Positions 6,828-16,200 of a stretch of 37,508 bases of DNA are shown piece after piece; within the stretch, counting starts at the first letter, position 1; each line of letters starts with the position of its first letter. Source of the DNA: Coriobacteriia bacterium (lineage in GTDB: Bacteria > Actinomycetota > Coriobacteriia > Coriobacteriales > UBA8131); contig WRBR01000008.1 of NCBI GenBank assembly GCA_009784425.1, forward strand, positions 1 through 37,508, in the 5' to 3' direction. The position numbers were made by a program, and so were the translations under genes. The notes under the pieces are model-generated. The model ran no database searches, was not told the DNA's origin, and saw only the letters and a program-made list of their open reading frames with translations.

Positions 6828-8480
6828 ATGCCTACCTTTAGAGAATTCCTTCGTATGGCTGAGGTGACCAAGAAAGATAAAACCTCTGGCAAACGCATGA
6901 AAGAGATCTACGAGATTCTCAAAAAGCATGATGCTTTAAAGGGTCTGACCCCGGAAAAGGCTGTCTTGATCTTGGAGGATCTTGGTCCTACGTTTGTCAA
7001 GATGGGGCAAATTGCTTCTAATCGTGCGGACATCCTTCCTAGAGAGTACTGCGATGCTTTTAATGAGCTGCGCACCAATGTGCCGCCGGTCTCCTTTGAA
7101 ACCATTGTTGAGACGATGGAGCGCGCTCTTAAGGTGCCTTGGAACGAGGTATTCAGCTTTATTGATGAGAAACCTCTTGGCTCTGCATCTATCGCGCAGG
7201 TGCATAAGGCAGGCCTTAAGGATGGCACGGTTGTTGCCGTTAAGGTGCGACGCCCGGGAATCGTAGAAAAAATGGCCGAGGACATTATGCTGATGAAGCA
7301 CTTCTTGGCTATTGCGGAGTTTTCTACTACTTCTCACAAAAGTACGGTCTTCTCATTTGAGAGGCTGGTAACTGAACTTGAGCGAACAACGGCTGATGAG
7401 ACAGACTTCTCAGTTGAGCTCAACAACCTTGTGCGCTTCCGTCAGGTTATCGAGAGGGAGGCTGACATCTTGTGCCCCCGGCCTTTTCCTGAGCTCAGTT
7501 CTGAAGAAGTGTTGGTGATGGAGTTTGTTACGGGGATTCTCGTTGATGATAAGAATGCCCTTGCGGCAAGCGGGGCTGATCTCAATTGCATTGCTGAGCG
7601 CCTGGCTGAGAGTTACGTGGACCAGGTAATTGACCACGGGTTTTTCCATGCTGACCCCCATCCGGGCAACATACTCGTGTGCGGCGACATTATTTTCTGG
7701 CTTGACCTGGGGATGACCGGCACACTCACCACCAATGAGCGCACGCTGCTCGGCAAGGTTTTCTCGGCTATCGATGGGCGTGATTCCTTTGAATTGAAAG
7801 AAAGCCTGCTTGCGCTGGCTAAAGCAGAGGGAGAGGTTGACCACGGCCGACTCCTCACCCAGATGGACGCCCTGCTTTCGTCATATGCATCAACTGACCT
7901 TTCGGATCTTAATATCGGGATGCTGTTTTTGGATGCGATTGACATTTTGCGCACGCAGAGCCTTTCGCTTCCTGCGTCTTTTACCATGCTCGCGCGCGGA
8001 TTTATTACGATTGAGGGAGTGCTCAGTGAACTTTCTCCTCGCATCAGCATAGTTGACATCGTTTCTCAGCACGTGAAAAAGAAGATCTTCACTCTTGAGA
8101 GTATTATTGCTAAGTCGAGGGAATTCGCCTCATCCAGTGCGCACTCACTTGAGTCTGCGGCAAAACTCCCCACGCAGGTATCCAATACTCTTTCAATGCT
8201 GAATAGAGGAGAGCTTAAGGTCACGACCGATCTTAAGCCATCCACTGAATCGCTGGCCTCACTTTATACCGTAAGTGGCCGCTTGTCGCTTGCGATGATA
8301 TCAGCGGGGCTTTTCATTGGGTCAAGTGTTTTGTGTTTGACTGAGCTACAGCCTCAGATTCTGGGAGTTCCCCTGTTAGGCTTTCTCGGCTACGTGGGCG
8401 CGTTTGCACTGGGAGTCTACGTAATCTGGGAGACTCTGCTCTCAAGACACAAGCAGCGTAATCAGAATAAACCTGAATAA
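6828..8480 (+). CDS. AarF/ABC1/UbiB-family atypical kinase
   Basis: 550 residues. Family signatures are present: KMGQ at 58-61, the Ala-rich nucleotide loop GSASIAQVH (about 118-126), VAVKVRRPG with the ATP-binding Lys, HADPHPGN (His274, Asp276) and the metal-binding DLG at Asp293 in place of DFG. Two C-terminal membrane helices (about 480-530) end in a basic tail. In aerobes UbiB supports ubiquinone synthesis. Here the target is unknown; a role in isoprenoid lipid or quinone handling is inferred from the family. I choose ATG 6828, preceded by GGAAAGGA, over TTG 6813, which would start inside the ribosome site. The gene is flanked on both sides by copies of the same large palindrome. Confidence 0.87.
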   Translation: MPTFREFLRMAEVTKKDKTSGKRMKEIYEILKKHDALKGLTPEKAVLILEDLGPTFVKMGQIASNRADILPREYCDAFNELRTNVPPVSFETIVETMERALKVPWNEVFSFIDEKPLGSASIAQVHKAGLKDGTVVAVKVRRPGIVEKMAEDIMLMKHFLAIAEFSTTSHKSTVFSFERLVTELERTTADETDFSVELNNLVRFRQVIEREADILCPRPFPELSSEEVLVMEFVTGILVDDKNALAASGADLNCIAERLAESYVDQVIDHGFFHADPHPGNILVCGDIIFWLDLGMTGTLTTNERTLLGKVFSAIDGRDSFELKESLLALAKAEGEVDHGRLLTQMDALLSSYASTDLSDLNIGMLFLDAIDILRTQSLSLPASFTMLARGFITIEGVLSELSPRISIVDIVSQHVKKKIFTLESIIAKSREFASSSAHSLESAAKLPTQVSNTLSMLNRGELKVTTDLKPSTESLASLYTVSGRLSLAMISAGLFIGSSVLCLTELQPQILGVPLLGFLGYVGAFALGVYVIWETLLSRHKQRNQNKPE

Positions 8481-8483
8481 TCG

Positions 8484-8731
8484 TTGAGTCAGCCCCGGTC
8501 AGCTGGGGACGGGAAACTGACTCACTGAGCTACCAGCTATTTGTTTCTGTCTTGGGGCCCCGGTTCGCTCTGGTACAGGAGGGACGGGGTTAGTGTACCA
8601 ATTTGGCCCTGGGGCCAAATTGGTACACTAACCCCGTCCCTCCTGTACCAGAGAGAGCCGGGGCCCCAAGACAGAAACAAATAGCTGAGCTTGCTGAGTG
8701 AGTCACTTTCCCGTCCCCAGTTGACTCACTG
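8484..8731. repeat. ~248-bp nested palindromic element (copy 2)
   Basis: Same architecture and largely the same sequence as copy 1 (outer GACGGGAAACTGACTCACTG unit, CTGTCTTGGGGCCC, then the core). The core around 8567-8655 is a near-perfect hairpin closing on GGCCCTGGGGCC. It fills almost all of the gap 8481-8792; nothing else is seen there. Confidence 0.9.
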
Positions 8732-8792
8732 TGGGATAATGCGGGGGAGATTCGTCGTTGAGCTGTGGGCTTGAGTAGAGGTGGTTAAGAGA

Positions 8793-9818
8793 ATGATTCA
8801 TCTGATGAATGACTATGACTGCGTGGGGCATCCGGTTGTTTTGGAGGCTTTGCGGGGGCATCAGGATAAGAGGTTCTCCAATTATGGTAGCGATGAGAAA
8901 ACCGCGGAGGCTAAGGCGGTGCTGCTGGGGCTTTTGGAAAAACCTGGGGCTGATGTTCATTTTATCCCCACCGGGACCCTCACTAATTTGACCGCTCTCA
9001 GTGCGTTTTTGCGGCCTCATGAGGCGGTGATTGCGCCGGTAACGGCTCACATCTTTGCGCACGAGACCGGGGCGATTGAGGCTACGGGGCATAAGGTGCT
9101 TTCGGTTGAGACTAAGGACGGCAAGCTCGGGCCTGAGGATATCAGCAGCGTTGTTGAGGTGCATACCGATGAGCATATGGTTAAGCCGAGGCTGGTGTAC
9201 ATTTCTCAGACTACTGAATTTGGGGGAGTCTATACGAGTGCAGAGCTCAGAGCCCTGCGCGGAGCATGCGATGAATACGGGCTTCTGCTCTATATCGACG
9301 GTGCTCGGCTTGCTTATGCGCTTGCCTCGAGCCGCTGTGATTTTGGCCTGCCGGAGATTGCTGAGCTGGCGGACGCCTTCTATCTGGGTGGCGCAAAGAT
9401 CGGCCTGTTGTTTGGCGAGGCTCTGGTTATCTGTAATCCTCAGCTGCAAGATGACTTTCGCTTTCTCATTAAGCAGCGCGGGGGCTTGATGGGGAAGGGC
9501 TTTTTGTTGGGAATCCAGTTTCTTGCGCTGCTTGAGGACGGACTGTTTCTTGAGCTGGGCGAGCAGGCAAACTCCGCTGCAGCCGCGCTTTATGAAGGGC
9601 TCAAGTCGCTGGGCTATGAGTTTGAGATTGTGACGGAGTCTAACCAGGTGTTTCCGATTGTGAACAAAGACGAGCTGGCAAGACTGAGCGCGAATATTGA
9701 GTTTGAGGCGTGGAACCGGCTCAGCTCCACCAGGTCATCAATACGCTTTGTAACCAGCTGGCAAACCACCGAAGATGATATTGAGGCCGTGCTCACGTTA
9801 ATGACTCGCTCAGCGTAA
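8793..9818 (+). CDS. Threonine aldolase-type PLP enzyme (beta-eliminating lyase family)
   Basis: 341 residues, fold-type I PLP enzyme. Visible family features: N-terminal NDYDCVGHP, the substrate-binding FSNYGSDEKT, FIPTGTLTNLTALSAF, AHETGAIE (stacking His), YIDGARLAYA (PLP Asp) and the Schiff-base Lys202 in LGGAKIGLLFGE. Such enzymes cleave L-threonine/allo-threonine to glycine and acetaldehyde, and substrate choice varies within the family. I prefer ATG 8793 over GTG 8781 because TAGAGG lies a workable distance upstream of the ATG, while the GTG has nothing before it. The acetyltransferase gene begins 9 nt after the stop, so they form a small operon. Confidence 0.85.
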   Translation: MIHLMNDYDCVGHPVVLEALRGHQDKRFSNYGSDEKTAEAKAVLLGLLEKPGADVHFIPTGTLTNLTALSAFLRPHEAVIAPVTAHIFAHETGAIEATGHKVLSVETKDGKLGPEDISSVVEVHTDEHMVKPRLVYISQTTEFGGVYTSAELRALRGACDEYGLLLYIDGARLAYALASSRCDFGLPEIAELADAFYLGGAKIGLLFGEALVICNPQLQDDFRFLIKQRGGLMGKGFLLGIQFLALLEDGLFLELGEQANSAAAALYEGLKSLGYEFEIVTESNQVFPIVNKDELARLSANIEFEAWNRLSSTRSSIRFVTSWQTTEDDIEAVLTLMTRSA

Positions 9819-9827
9819 GGTTTAACA

Positions 9828-10343
9828 ATGGATGACTTACTGATAATTCCAGCCAAAAAAGAAGACATACCCGACATTGCCCGGGTCACTGCAGAAAGCT
9901 GGAAGGCTGCTTACAAAGGGATAATCGCTGATGAGTATCTTGCTTCCGTTAATCCAAGCCGCTGGAACAATCTCCTGAATACTGCCTTTGAAAACGATTC
10001 ACTGAGAGTAATGCTGGCAGTCAAAGACGAAGAAATCATGGGAATCTCAGCATATGGTAAGTCGAGAAACGAGCGCTACAGCGACGATGGCGAGATAGTG
10101 TCCATGTACTTTCTGCCTGCATGCATCGGCAAGGGTTATGGGCATCAATTGATGGAGCGGGTCTTGATTGAGCTCTCTGATCTTGGGCATGCCTCAGTTA
10201 TTCTCTCAGTTCTCTCAGAAAATCAGCGAGCTTTGAGCTTCTACAAAAAATGGGGGTTTAGCGTTGTGGAGTCTGGGCTTTCCCATAATTACGGAGGTGT
10301 TGACTATAAGTATCAGTTACTCCGGAGAGTTGGCAAGGGGTGA
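9828..10343 (+). CDS. GNAT-family N-acetyltransferase
   Basis: 171 residues, a single GNAT domain. AKKEDIPDIARV starts strand 1, EIVSMYFLPACIGKGYGHQL is the acetyl-CoA-binding motif A (core GKGYG), and SENQRALSFYKKWGF is the typical motif B ending. It probably transfers an acetyl group from acetyl-CoA to a small molecule or protein amine; the substrate is unknown. It follows the aldolase gene by 9 nt. Its stop codon touches the start of a GC-rich repeat shared with the end of the convergent gene. Confidence 0.85.
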   Translation: MDDLLIIPAKKEDIPDIARVTAESWKAAYKGIIADEYLASVNPSRWNNLLNTAFENDSLRVMLAVKDEEIMGISAYGKSRNERYSDDGEIVSMYFLPACIGKGYGHQLMERVLIELSDLGHASVILSVLSENQRALSFYKKWGFSVVESGLSHNYGGVDYKYQLLRRVGKG

Positions 10344-10451
10344 GTTGCTGTCTGGGTCCTTCGGCTGCGCGGCAAAGAGCGCCGCTTCGCTCAGGAAAAC
10401 AGGGTTGGGGAGTTGCTGACTGGGTCCTTCGCTTCGCTCAGGATGACAGGG
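10342..10451. repeat. Two copies of a TGGGTCCTTCG...CGCTCAGG repeat
   Basis: Copy 1 (about 10342-10404) and copy 2 (about 10410-10451) share GAGTTGCTG, CTGGGTCCTTCG, CGCTTCGCTCAGGA and ACAGGG. Copy 1 carries about 21 extra bases in the middle. The minus strand of this widespread repeat type encodes the peptide ILSEAKDP, which forms the end of the next protein. Confidence 0.8.
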
Positions 10452-11569
10452 AGTGTGTCAATTAGAGTGATGAGTTCTTGTTCGCCGGGTGCGAGGCTGG
10501 GTTGGATGGTTTCGGTGCAGGCTTGCTCAAACAGCTTGAGATGTTCCTCTGCTTTTGCGGCATCGTTTAGGAAGAGGAGGGAGTAGGCGTACAGGGTGCG
10601 CTGCACGCTCATTTCTCTGTGCGCGGACTTGGTGAAGCTTCTGAGGTGCTTGTCGTAGAGGCGGTCTATTTTCTCGGGCCGGCACTCGGCAATCAGCTCA
10701 TGGAAAAGAAGCTCTAGGCGTAGTGACTGCGCAATCATGTCGGGCACATCGTGCAGTTGTTTGCACAAGATGCGCATCAGCTCCCGTGCTTCATCCAGCT
10801 CCTGCTTGTCCATCAGGTATTCGTAGCGCTTTGCTGCGATCATCAGGTCAAAAAGGTTGTCGACATCGTGGGGATCAACCCAATCAAACAAATCCGGCGA
10901 GATGTCACGTGGGCGCGTGCCCCCAGCCACCAGAGCTTGGATATGAAAAACCGTCCAAAAGCTGCGTCGTAATACCGCATTTTTCTCGCTACCCAGATTA
11001 AAGAGGAAGTATCCGTCGCTGGGTAATACCTGTTTGTGGGGGATGAGATTCGTCACGCCGAGAAAGGCACCAGCGATTGCGGCGATGAGAAATGCTCGGG
11101 CCCATAACTCGGCGGTACTCGCAAGGCCAAAGAAAAGGCCAAAGCAAAGCGCAGCCAGCACAAAGTTGACCAAAAATCCACCACTGATGTAGAGCTTGTA
11201 GGGAAAGCTGCCATCTTTCATATCTGGCGGCGCTAAAAGGCAGCCGCCGCCTGTTCCAGCAAGCCGGTACTTCTTTCTGACCAGCTTGCCGTTTTCTTTC
11301 ATGATGGTGAGGGTGAGCACATTAAAGGAGATAAAACGGTAGCCGGTCAGCAGGCCGCCAACCAAGTGGCCAGCTTCGTGGGCGATGATATTGAAGCCTG
11401 TGCCGATGACCGCTGCAATGACGGTTATCAGGATTATTGTGAGCACCCACAAAACGCCCTCGCCGGTCCCAGCAGAAGCTTGATTGATGTAGGCATACCC
11501 CAGCCACCCGCCGGCAAGCGCTCCTGCAATAAGAGCCACTTGAAGTATGGAAGCGCCGATTTTTCTCAT
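10391..11569 (-). CDS. Membrane metalloprotease, site-2-protease (M50)-like
   Basis: 392 residues. Hydrophobic helices lie at about 5-27, 38-60, 128-152 and 157-177. The zinc site is His64-Glu65-x2-x-His68 in IAHEAGHLV, and the second motif is Asn174...Asp185 in NLIPHKQVLPSDGY, matching the NPxPxxxxDG motif of M50 proteases that cleave inside membranes. A soluble helical domain of about 190 residues follows, which could bind partners. The ATG is preceded by AAGAGGAAG. The last ~20 residues (VILSEAKDPVSNSPTLFS) are encoded by a dispersed repeat, so the native C-terminus was probably replaced. The substrate is unknown. Confidence 0.8.
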   Translation of the reverse strand: MRKIGASILQVALIAGALAGGWLGYAYINQASAGTGEGVLWVLTIILITVIAAVIGTGFNIIAHEAGHLVGGLLTGYRFISFNVLTLTIMKENGKLVRKKYRLAGTGGGCLLAPPDMKDGSFPYKLYISGGFLVNFVLAALCFGLFFGLASTAELWARAFLIAAIAGAFLGVTNLIPHKQVLPSDGYFLFNLGSEKNAVLRRSFWTVFHIQALVAGGTRPRDISPDLFDWVDPHDVDNLFDLMIAAKRYEYLMDKQELDEARELMRILCKQLHDVPDMIAQSLRLELLFHELIAECRPEKIDRLYDKHLRSFTKSAHREMSVQRTLYAYSLLFLNDAAKAEEHLKLFEQACTETIQPSLAPGEQELITLIDTLPVILSEAKDPVSNSPTLFS

Positions 11570-11600
11570 GGGATACTCTTCCTCTTTGCGTTAATTATAG

Positions 11601-11700
11601 GACAGAGAGACGGGGCGGGACACAGGGACGGGGCCGGTGTCCCAACTGACACAGTGTCACGTCCCCAACTGACACATTTACCCGTCCCCAGCGGCCCTCA
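11601..11700. repeat. Degenerate remnants of the hairpin repeat family
   Basis: Contains the unit GGGACACAGGGACGGGGCCGGTGTCCC-like at 11617-11643 and the second unit type (ACGTCCCC, TTACCCGTCCCCAG) at 11659-11690. The remainder of the gap 11570-12029 shows a TTTTACTC/AGGGGTT-rich stretch and the heptamer repeat, but no gene. Confidence 0.6.
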
Positions 11701-11958
11701 CTCATGTGTTCCTCTTGTGTTGAGGGTATGGAGGTTTTGTGTTAAAAACCCAAGGTCGCTTTATAGTTGTGAGTTCTCGAGGGCGTTTTGGGGCCTGAAA
11801 TTAACCGTTACTTCACAACTTGTAACGGGGCGCTTCTGAGGTCAATACAATGAACAAGGTAAAACCTCAATTCCTAGGGGCAATAGAAAAGTCTATTCTA
11901 GAGGGGTTAGGCGGGTTTTACTCAATAAGTGGTTAGGGGTTCTCACTTAACAGCTCAC

Positions 11959-11993
11959 TAATGAGTAATGAGTAATGAGTAATGAGTAATGAG
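11959..11993 (+). repeat. Five tandem TAATGAG heptamers
   Basis: Five perfect head-to-tail copies of TAATGAG. Each unit contains an ATG and a TAA. Only the ATG at 11982 is open into the downstream gene, giving a 16-residue extension that has no ribosome site. Confidence 0.9.
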
Positions 11994-12029
11994 CTCATTT
12001 TAGAACAGGTACCTATTGAAGGGGGTATT

Positions 12030-13142
12030 ATGTCTAATCAAAAACCATGCGTTTTCTTGGTTGATGACAACATCGTGAATCTTAACACGGGCAAAATCGC
12101 CCTGCGTGAAAAGTATACGGTTATCACCATGCCATCGGGCGATAAGCTGTTTGCCTCGCTGAATAAGCTCAAGCCGGATTTGATTCTACTTGACATAGAT
12201 ATGCCCGGCATGAGCGGTTATGACGTGATTAAGCAACTCAAATGCAACCCCGATACTGCCGACATCCCCGTGATATTTCTGACAGGCAAACTCAAGGCAG
12301 CAGATGAGCTGCTGGGGCTTTCCCTGGGCGCGGTTGACTACATTACCAAGCCTTTTTCACAGTCGCTTTTAATGAAGAGGGTAGAGATACAACTGTTGTT
12401 GCAGGAGCAGAAAAACGAGCTGCGCGAGTACAACGACAACCTCGTTCACATGGTTGACGAAAGAACCGAGGAGGTAGCCTCCCTTCAAGACGCGGTTATC
12501 ATCTGGGTTGCGGAGATTATTGAGTTTAGAGACTCAGAAACCGGCCAGCATGTTGAGCGCGTGCAAAAGTACCTGAAGGTCCTCATCAACGCAATGATAG
12601 AAAACGAGGCCTATCGAAACGAAGTTTCATCGTGGGACATAGAGGCGTTCTTGAAATCTGCCCTGCTGCATGACGTGGGCAAGATAAAGATCCGAGACAA
12701 CATCCTCCTAAAAAACGGAAGCCTCACAGAAGAGGAGTTCACCAAGATGAAGATGCACTCCTCGTATGGAAAGTCCCTGATTGAGAGCCTGGAAGAAAAG
12801 GTGCCCAATCAGACCTTTTTGAAATACGCAAAGATACTCGCCTATAGGCACCACGAAAAATGGGACGGAACGGGATACCCCGACCGCCTTAGAGGCGAGG
12901 AAATACCCCTGCAGGCACGCATGATGGCAATCGCAGACGTATACGATGCCCTCATTTCTGAACGCCCCTACAAGGAGGCTTATTCTCATGAAGAGGCACT
13001 GCGGATTATCGCAGAAGGGCGGGGAACCCAGTTTGATCCTCATCTGACAGATTTATTTGTGTCGCTTTCAGACGAAATCAAAGCGGTGAGCGAGGGCTTG
13101 CGCAACGGCTGGGGCATACATGAGGGAATCAAGAGCAATTAA
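12030..13142 (+). CDS. Response regulator with HD-GYP domain (c-di-GMP phosphodiesterase)
   Basis: 370 residues. The receiver domain (about 5-125) has the acidic pair in LVDDN, phospho-acceptor Asp55 in ILLDIDMPGMSG and Lys in ITKPF. A short coiled linker leads to an HD-GYP domain: His214-Asp215 in LLHDVGKIKI, HHEKWDGTGYPDRLRG from residue 274, and MAIADVYDAL. This pairing (RpfG type) hydrolyses cyclic di-GMP under phosphorelay control. I choose ATG 12030, preceded by GAAGGGGG. The upstream in-frame ATG 11982 lies inside the heptamer repeat and has no ribosome site. The hybrid kinase gene follows after 21 nt and is the likely phosphodonor system. Confidence 0.9.
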   Translation: MSNQKPCVFLVDDNIVNLNTGKIALREKYTVITMPSGDKLFASLNKLKPDLILLDIDMPGMSGYDVIKQLKCNPDTADIPVIFLTGKLKAADELLGLSLGAVDYITKPFSQSLLMKRVEIQLLLQEQKNELREYNDNLVHMVDERTEEVASLQDAVIIWVAEIIEFRDSETGQHVERVQKYLKVLINAMIENEAYRNEVSSWDIEAFLKSALLHDVGKIKIRDNILLKNGSLTEEEFTKMKMHSSYGKSLIESLEEKVPNQTFLKYAKILAYRHHEKWDGTGYPDRLRGEEIPLQARMMAIADVYDALISERPYKEAYSHEEALRIIAEGRGTQFDPHLTDLFVSLSDEIKAVSEGLRNGWGIHEGIKSN

Positions 13143-13148
13143 GTTGAA

Positions 13149-13238
13149 AGCGAGGGGATAAGAATGCCTCCAATAACAAGCGAGGGGATAAGGATGCCTC
13201 AAGAAACAAGTGAAGAGACAGAATTGTCTCAAGAAGTA
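13149..13238 (+). repeat. 30-bp tandem repeat duplicating a ribosome site and start codon
   Basis: Copies at 13149-13178, 13179-13208 and (diverged) 13209-13238, each starting AGCGAGGGGATAAG or a variant. The first two both carry GAGGGG and an ATG 6 nt later (13164 and 13194), in the same frame. The encoded decapeptides are MPPITSEGIR, MPQETSEETE and LSQEVRESAV. Confidence 0.85.
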
Positions 13239-16200
13239 AGAGAGAGTGCAGTTTTGCCAGAGCAGCCCAACCAAACAGCACACACGATAATGGCCTGCAA
13301 ACAAAACGTTAAGCGGCTCAATACCTATATCAAAACGCTGATAGACAGCGCCTTTAGCTACGCCCTGCTTTTGGATCAAGATACGAGAATCCTTTACTAC
13401 AGCGACAACCTTCTCAGCCTGGTGGATGTTGAAGAGTGCAGTTCGTTTATCGGCATGCCGGTGCTTGAGGCGTGCAAAATGTTTAAGGACACCAGTTTTT
13501 ATACGCAGACATCGCGCAGGCTTAAAAGGCTGATGAGCGAAGAAGAAGACTTCTTTGAAGACGATACCATTGTGTGGCCCACCGGTGAAAAACGCATCTA
13601 TCGAATCAACTACAAACGAATCATGGACGATGCCAACGATTTTGACGGCATACTCATCTTTTCGCAGGATGTCACCGATTTGCGCCTCGAAGAAGTTCAG
13701 CTGCATATGAACGACTTGCTCAACTCAAGCGCCCTGCCCTGTTTAATCTGGGATGAAAATGGCGATGTGATTGCCTTTAACAAGGGAACCACACAATTCA
13801 TCGGCATTGCTGACAACGTTGCCGTTGAGGATTTTCGCAAGGTCTTTGCCGAGATTCAGCCGGAATACCAGCCAAACGGAGAATTAACCGAGACGATGAG
13901 GGTAAGGGTCTACCGAGAGGCGCTTGAAAAAGGATTCTCACAGGCCTCTGTTCAATTGATTGCAATTGACGGAAGCCCGCTCTATTTCATGGTCAACGTT
14001 GCGCGCATCTCCTGGGTATTTGGCTTTAAGCTGATTGTCTATTTCTACGACATGACCGACGTCATGCTCAAAGAGGCAGATGCAGTGGAATCCAAAGAGC
14101 GCAGCAAGCTCATGTTGGACTGCAGCCCCATGATGTGCATACTGCGCGACGATCAAGGCAACATCGTTGACTGCAATCAGGCGGCGCTCAGCATCATGGG
14201 AGTTGCCGATAAAAAAGAGTTCTGCAAAAACTACTTCAGCTATTTTCCTGAATACCAGCCGGATGGCACTAAGAGTACTGACATGCACGATACGCTCATG
14301 TATTGGCTCAACAGAGAGGGCTCCTATTTCTTTGAGCGCACCTATCAAACACCTGCCGGCGAGCTGATTCCGGTTGAGAGCAAGGCTGTGCGCATCCCCT
14401 GGAAAAACACCTACTATTACTTTTCTTTTTCATATGACTTGCGTGAGAGAAAAGCCAACGAAAAGAAGATGGCAGAGATAACTGCCCGAGAGCGCAAGGC
14501 AGAGATTCAAAAACAAACGGCCCTGGCTTCCAACGAGGCAAAAAGCCAGTTTTTGGCTAATATGAGCCACGAGATTCGCACGCCGATGAACGCGGTTTTG
14601 GGCATGTCGGAGCTGCTGCTGCAAGAAAATCTGAGCGAGCGCCAGTATCGTTATGTTAAGGACATCAATATGTCGGCCATGTCGCTCTTAGAAATCATCA
14701 ATGATATTTTGGACGTTTCAAAACTGCAGGCCGGAAAGCTCAAGCTGGTACCCATTCACTATGACTTCAATATGTTGATTGACAACTTATGCTCCGTCTC
14801 AAAGTTTTTGTCCGCGGAAAAGAGCATTGAATTTAGGCTGGTGAGGGAAGAATCAGCGCCCCTCTGCCTGCACGGAGATGACATACGGCTCAGACAGATT
14901 CTTTTGAACCTGGTGGGCAACGCCTTTAAATTCACCGAAGAGGGCGTGGTGCAGCTTGAGATAAAAATCATGGAAAAAACGATAGAAATCACGGTGAGCG
15001 ACACAGGCATTGGCATACCGGCAGACAACCTGCCAACGCTCTTTGACGCCTTTGAGCAGGCCGACCTGGAAAAGAATCGGGTCAAAAAAGGCACGGGCCT
15101 GGGACTCACCATCACCAAGATGCTCATTGAAATGATGGGCGGAAACATCACCGTCAAAAGCGAACACGGCAAGGGCTCGGTATTTGAGATTGAGTTTCCT
15201 AAGGTTTTGGGCGACGCATCACTCATCAACCGCGTTGAAAGCAATGGGCCTCTGGTGCATGCGCCAAAAGCCAACGTGTTGGTGGTAGACGACAACTCGG
15301 TTAACCTCAATGTTGCGGTGGGGCTTTTGCAGTTGTTTCAGATTGAAGCAGAGACGGCAGGCACGGGCATGGAGGCTATGGAGCTGGTGCAGAAAAACGA
15401 GTACGACATCGTTTTTATGGACCACCGAATGCCTGGAATGAACGGCACCGAGGCAGCCATGAACATCCGTGCGCTCGGCCTCACCATGCCGATTATCGCG
15501 CTCACGGCCAGTGCCGTTGTGGGTGCGCGGGAGATGATGCTGGCAGCCGGCATGGATGACTACCTCCCCAAGCCTATCATCATGGCTGAGCTGAGTGAGA
15601 TGCTGAAGAAGTGGATCCCTGCCCATAAGCAGCTGACCCCTGCTTCGGGCAGTGAGTACTTCAAGGAAACCGAGGCAGAAAAACAACGAGAGCTCTGGGA
15701 CAAGCTTGTGCAGATAAAACCGCTCTCCACTTCAATTGGACTTGAGAGAGTTGGCAATCAGCAGGGTGTCTACGAAAAAACACTGCGCCTGATGATCACA
15801 GAAATCGATAAAGGCGGCAAGACCCTCATTGAGCATGTCTCAAGTGGTGATTTAAATAACTTTAGGATAGATGCACACAGCCTCAAGGCATCACTTGCAA
15901 ACATCGGCGCAATGGATCTTTCTGAAAAGGCCTACGAACTTGAGATTGCCTCCGGAAAGGGAGATTGCGAAGTTTGCATTGTAAAACTGCCGGAATTTCT
16001 GCAGGATCTATTTGGGCTGAATCTAAAACTCAAAGAGGCATTTGCCTGCGTTTGTTCATGCGACAATCCATCCAGTTTGCCGCCCCAACTGCCGGGCATC
16101 TTTGAGAATCTGATTGAGGCCTTTGACGAGATTGACCTGGAGGGCATCGACAAAGGATGCGAGAATCTGGACGCACTACCGCTGGGCGGCGCGCTGAAAG

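Noticed and set aside
11366-11839. 157-codon plus-strand frame
   Set aside because: Its first part is antisense to the metalloprotease gene and the rest lies in decayed repeat sequence; no family features are seen.
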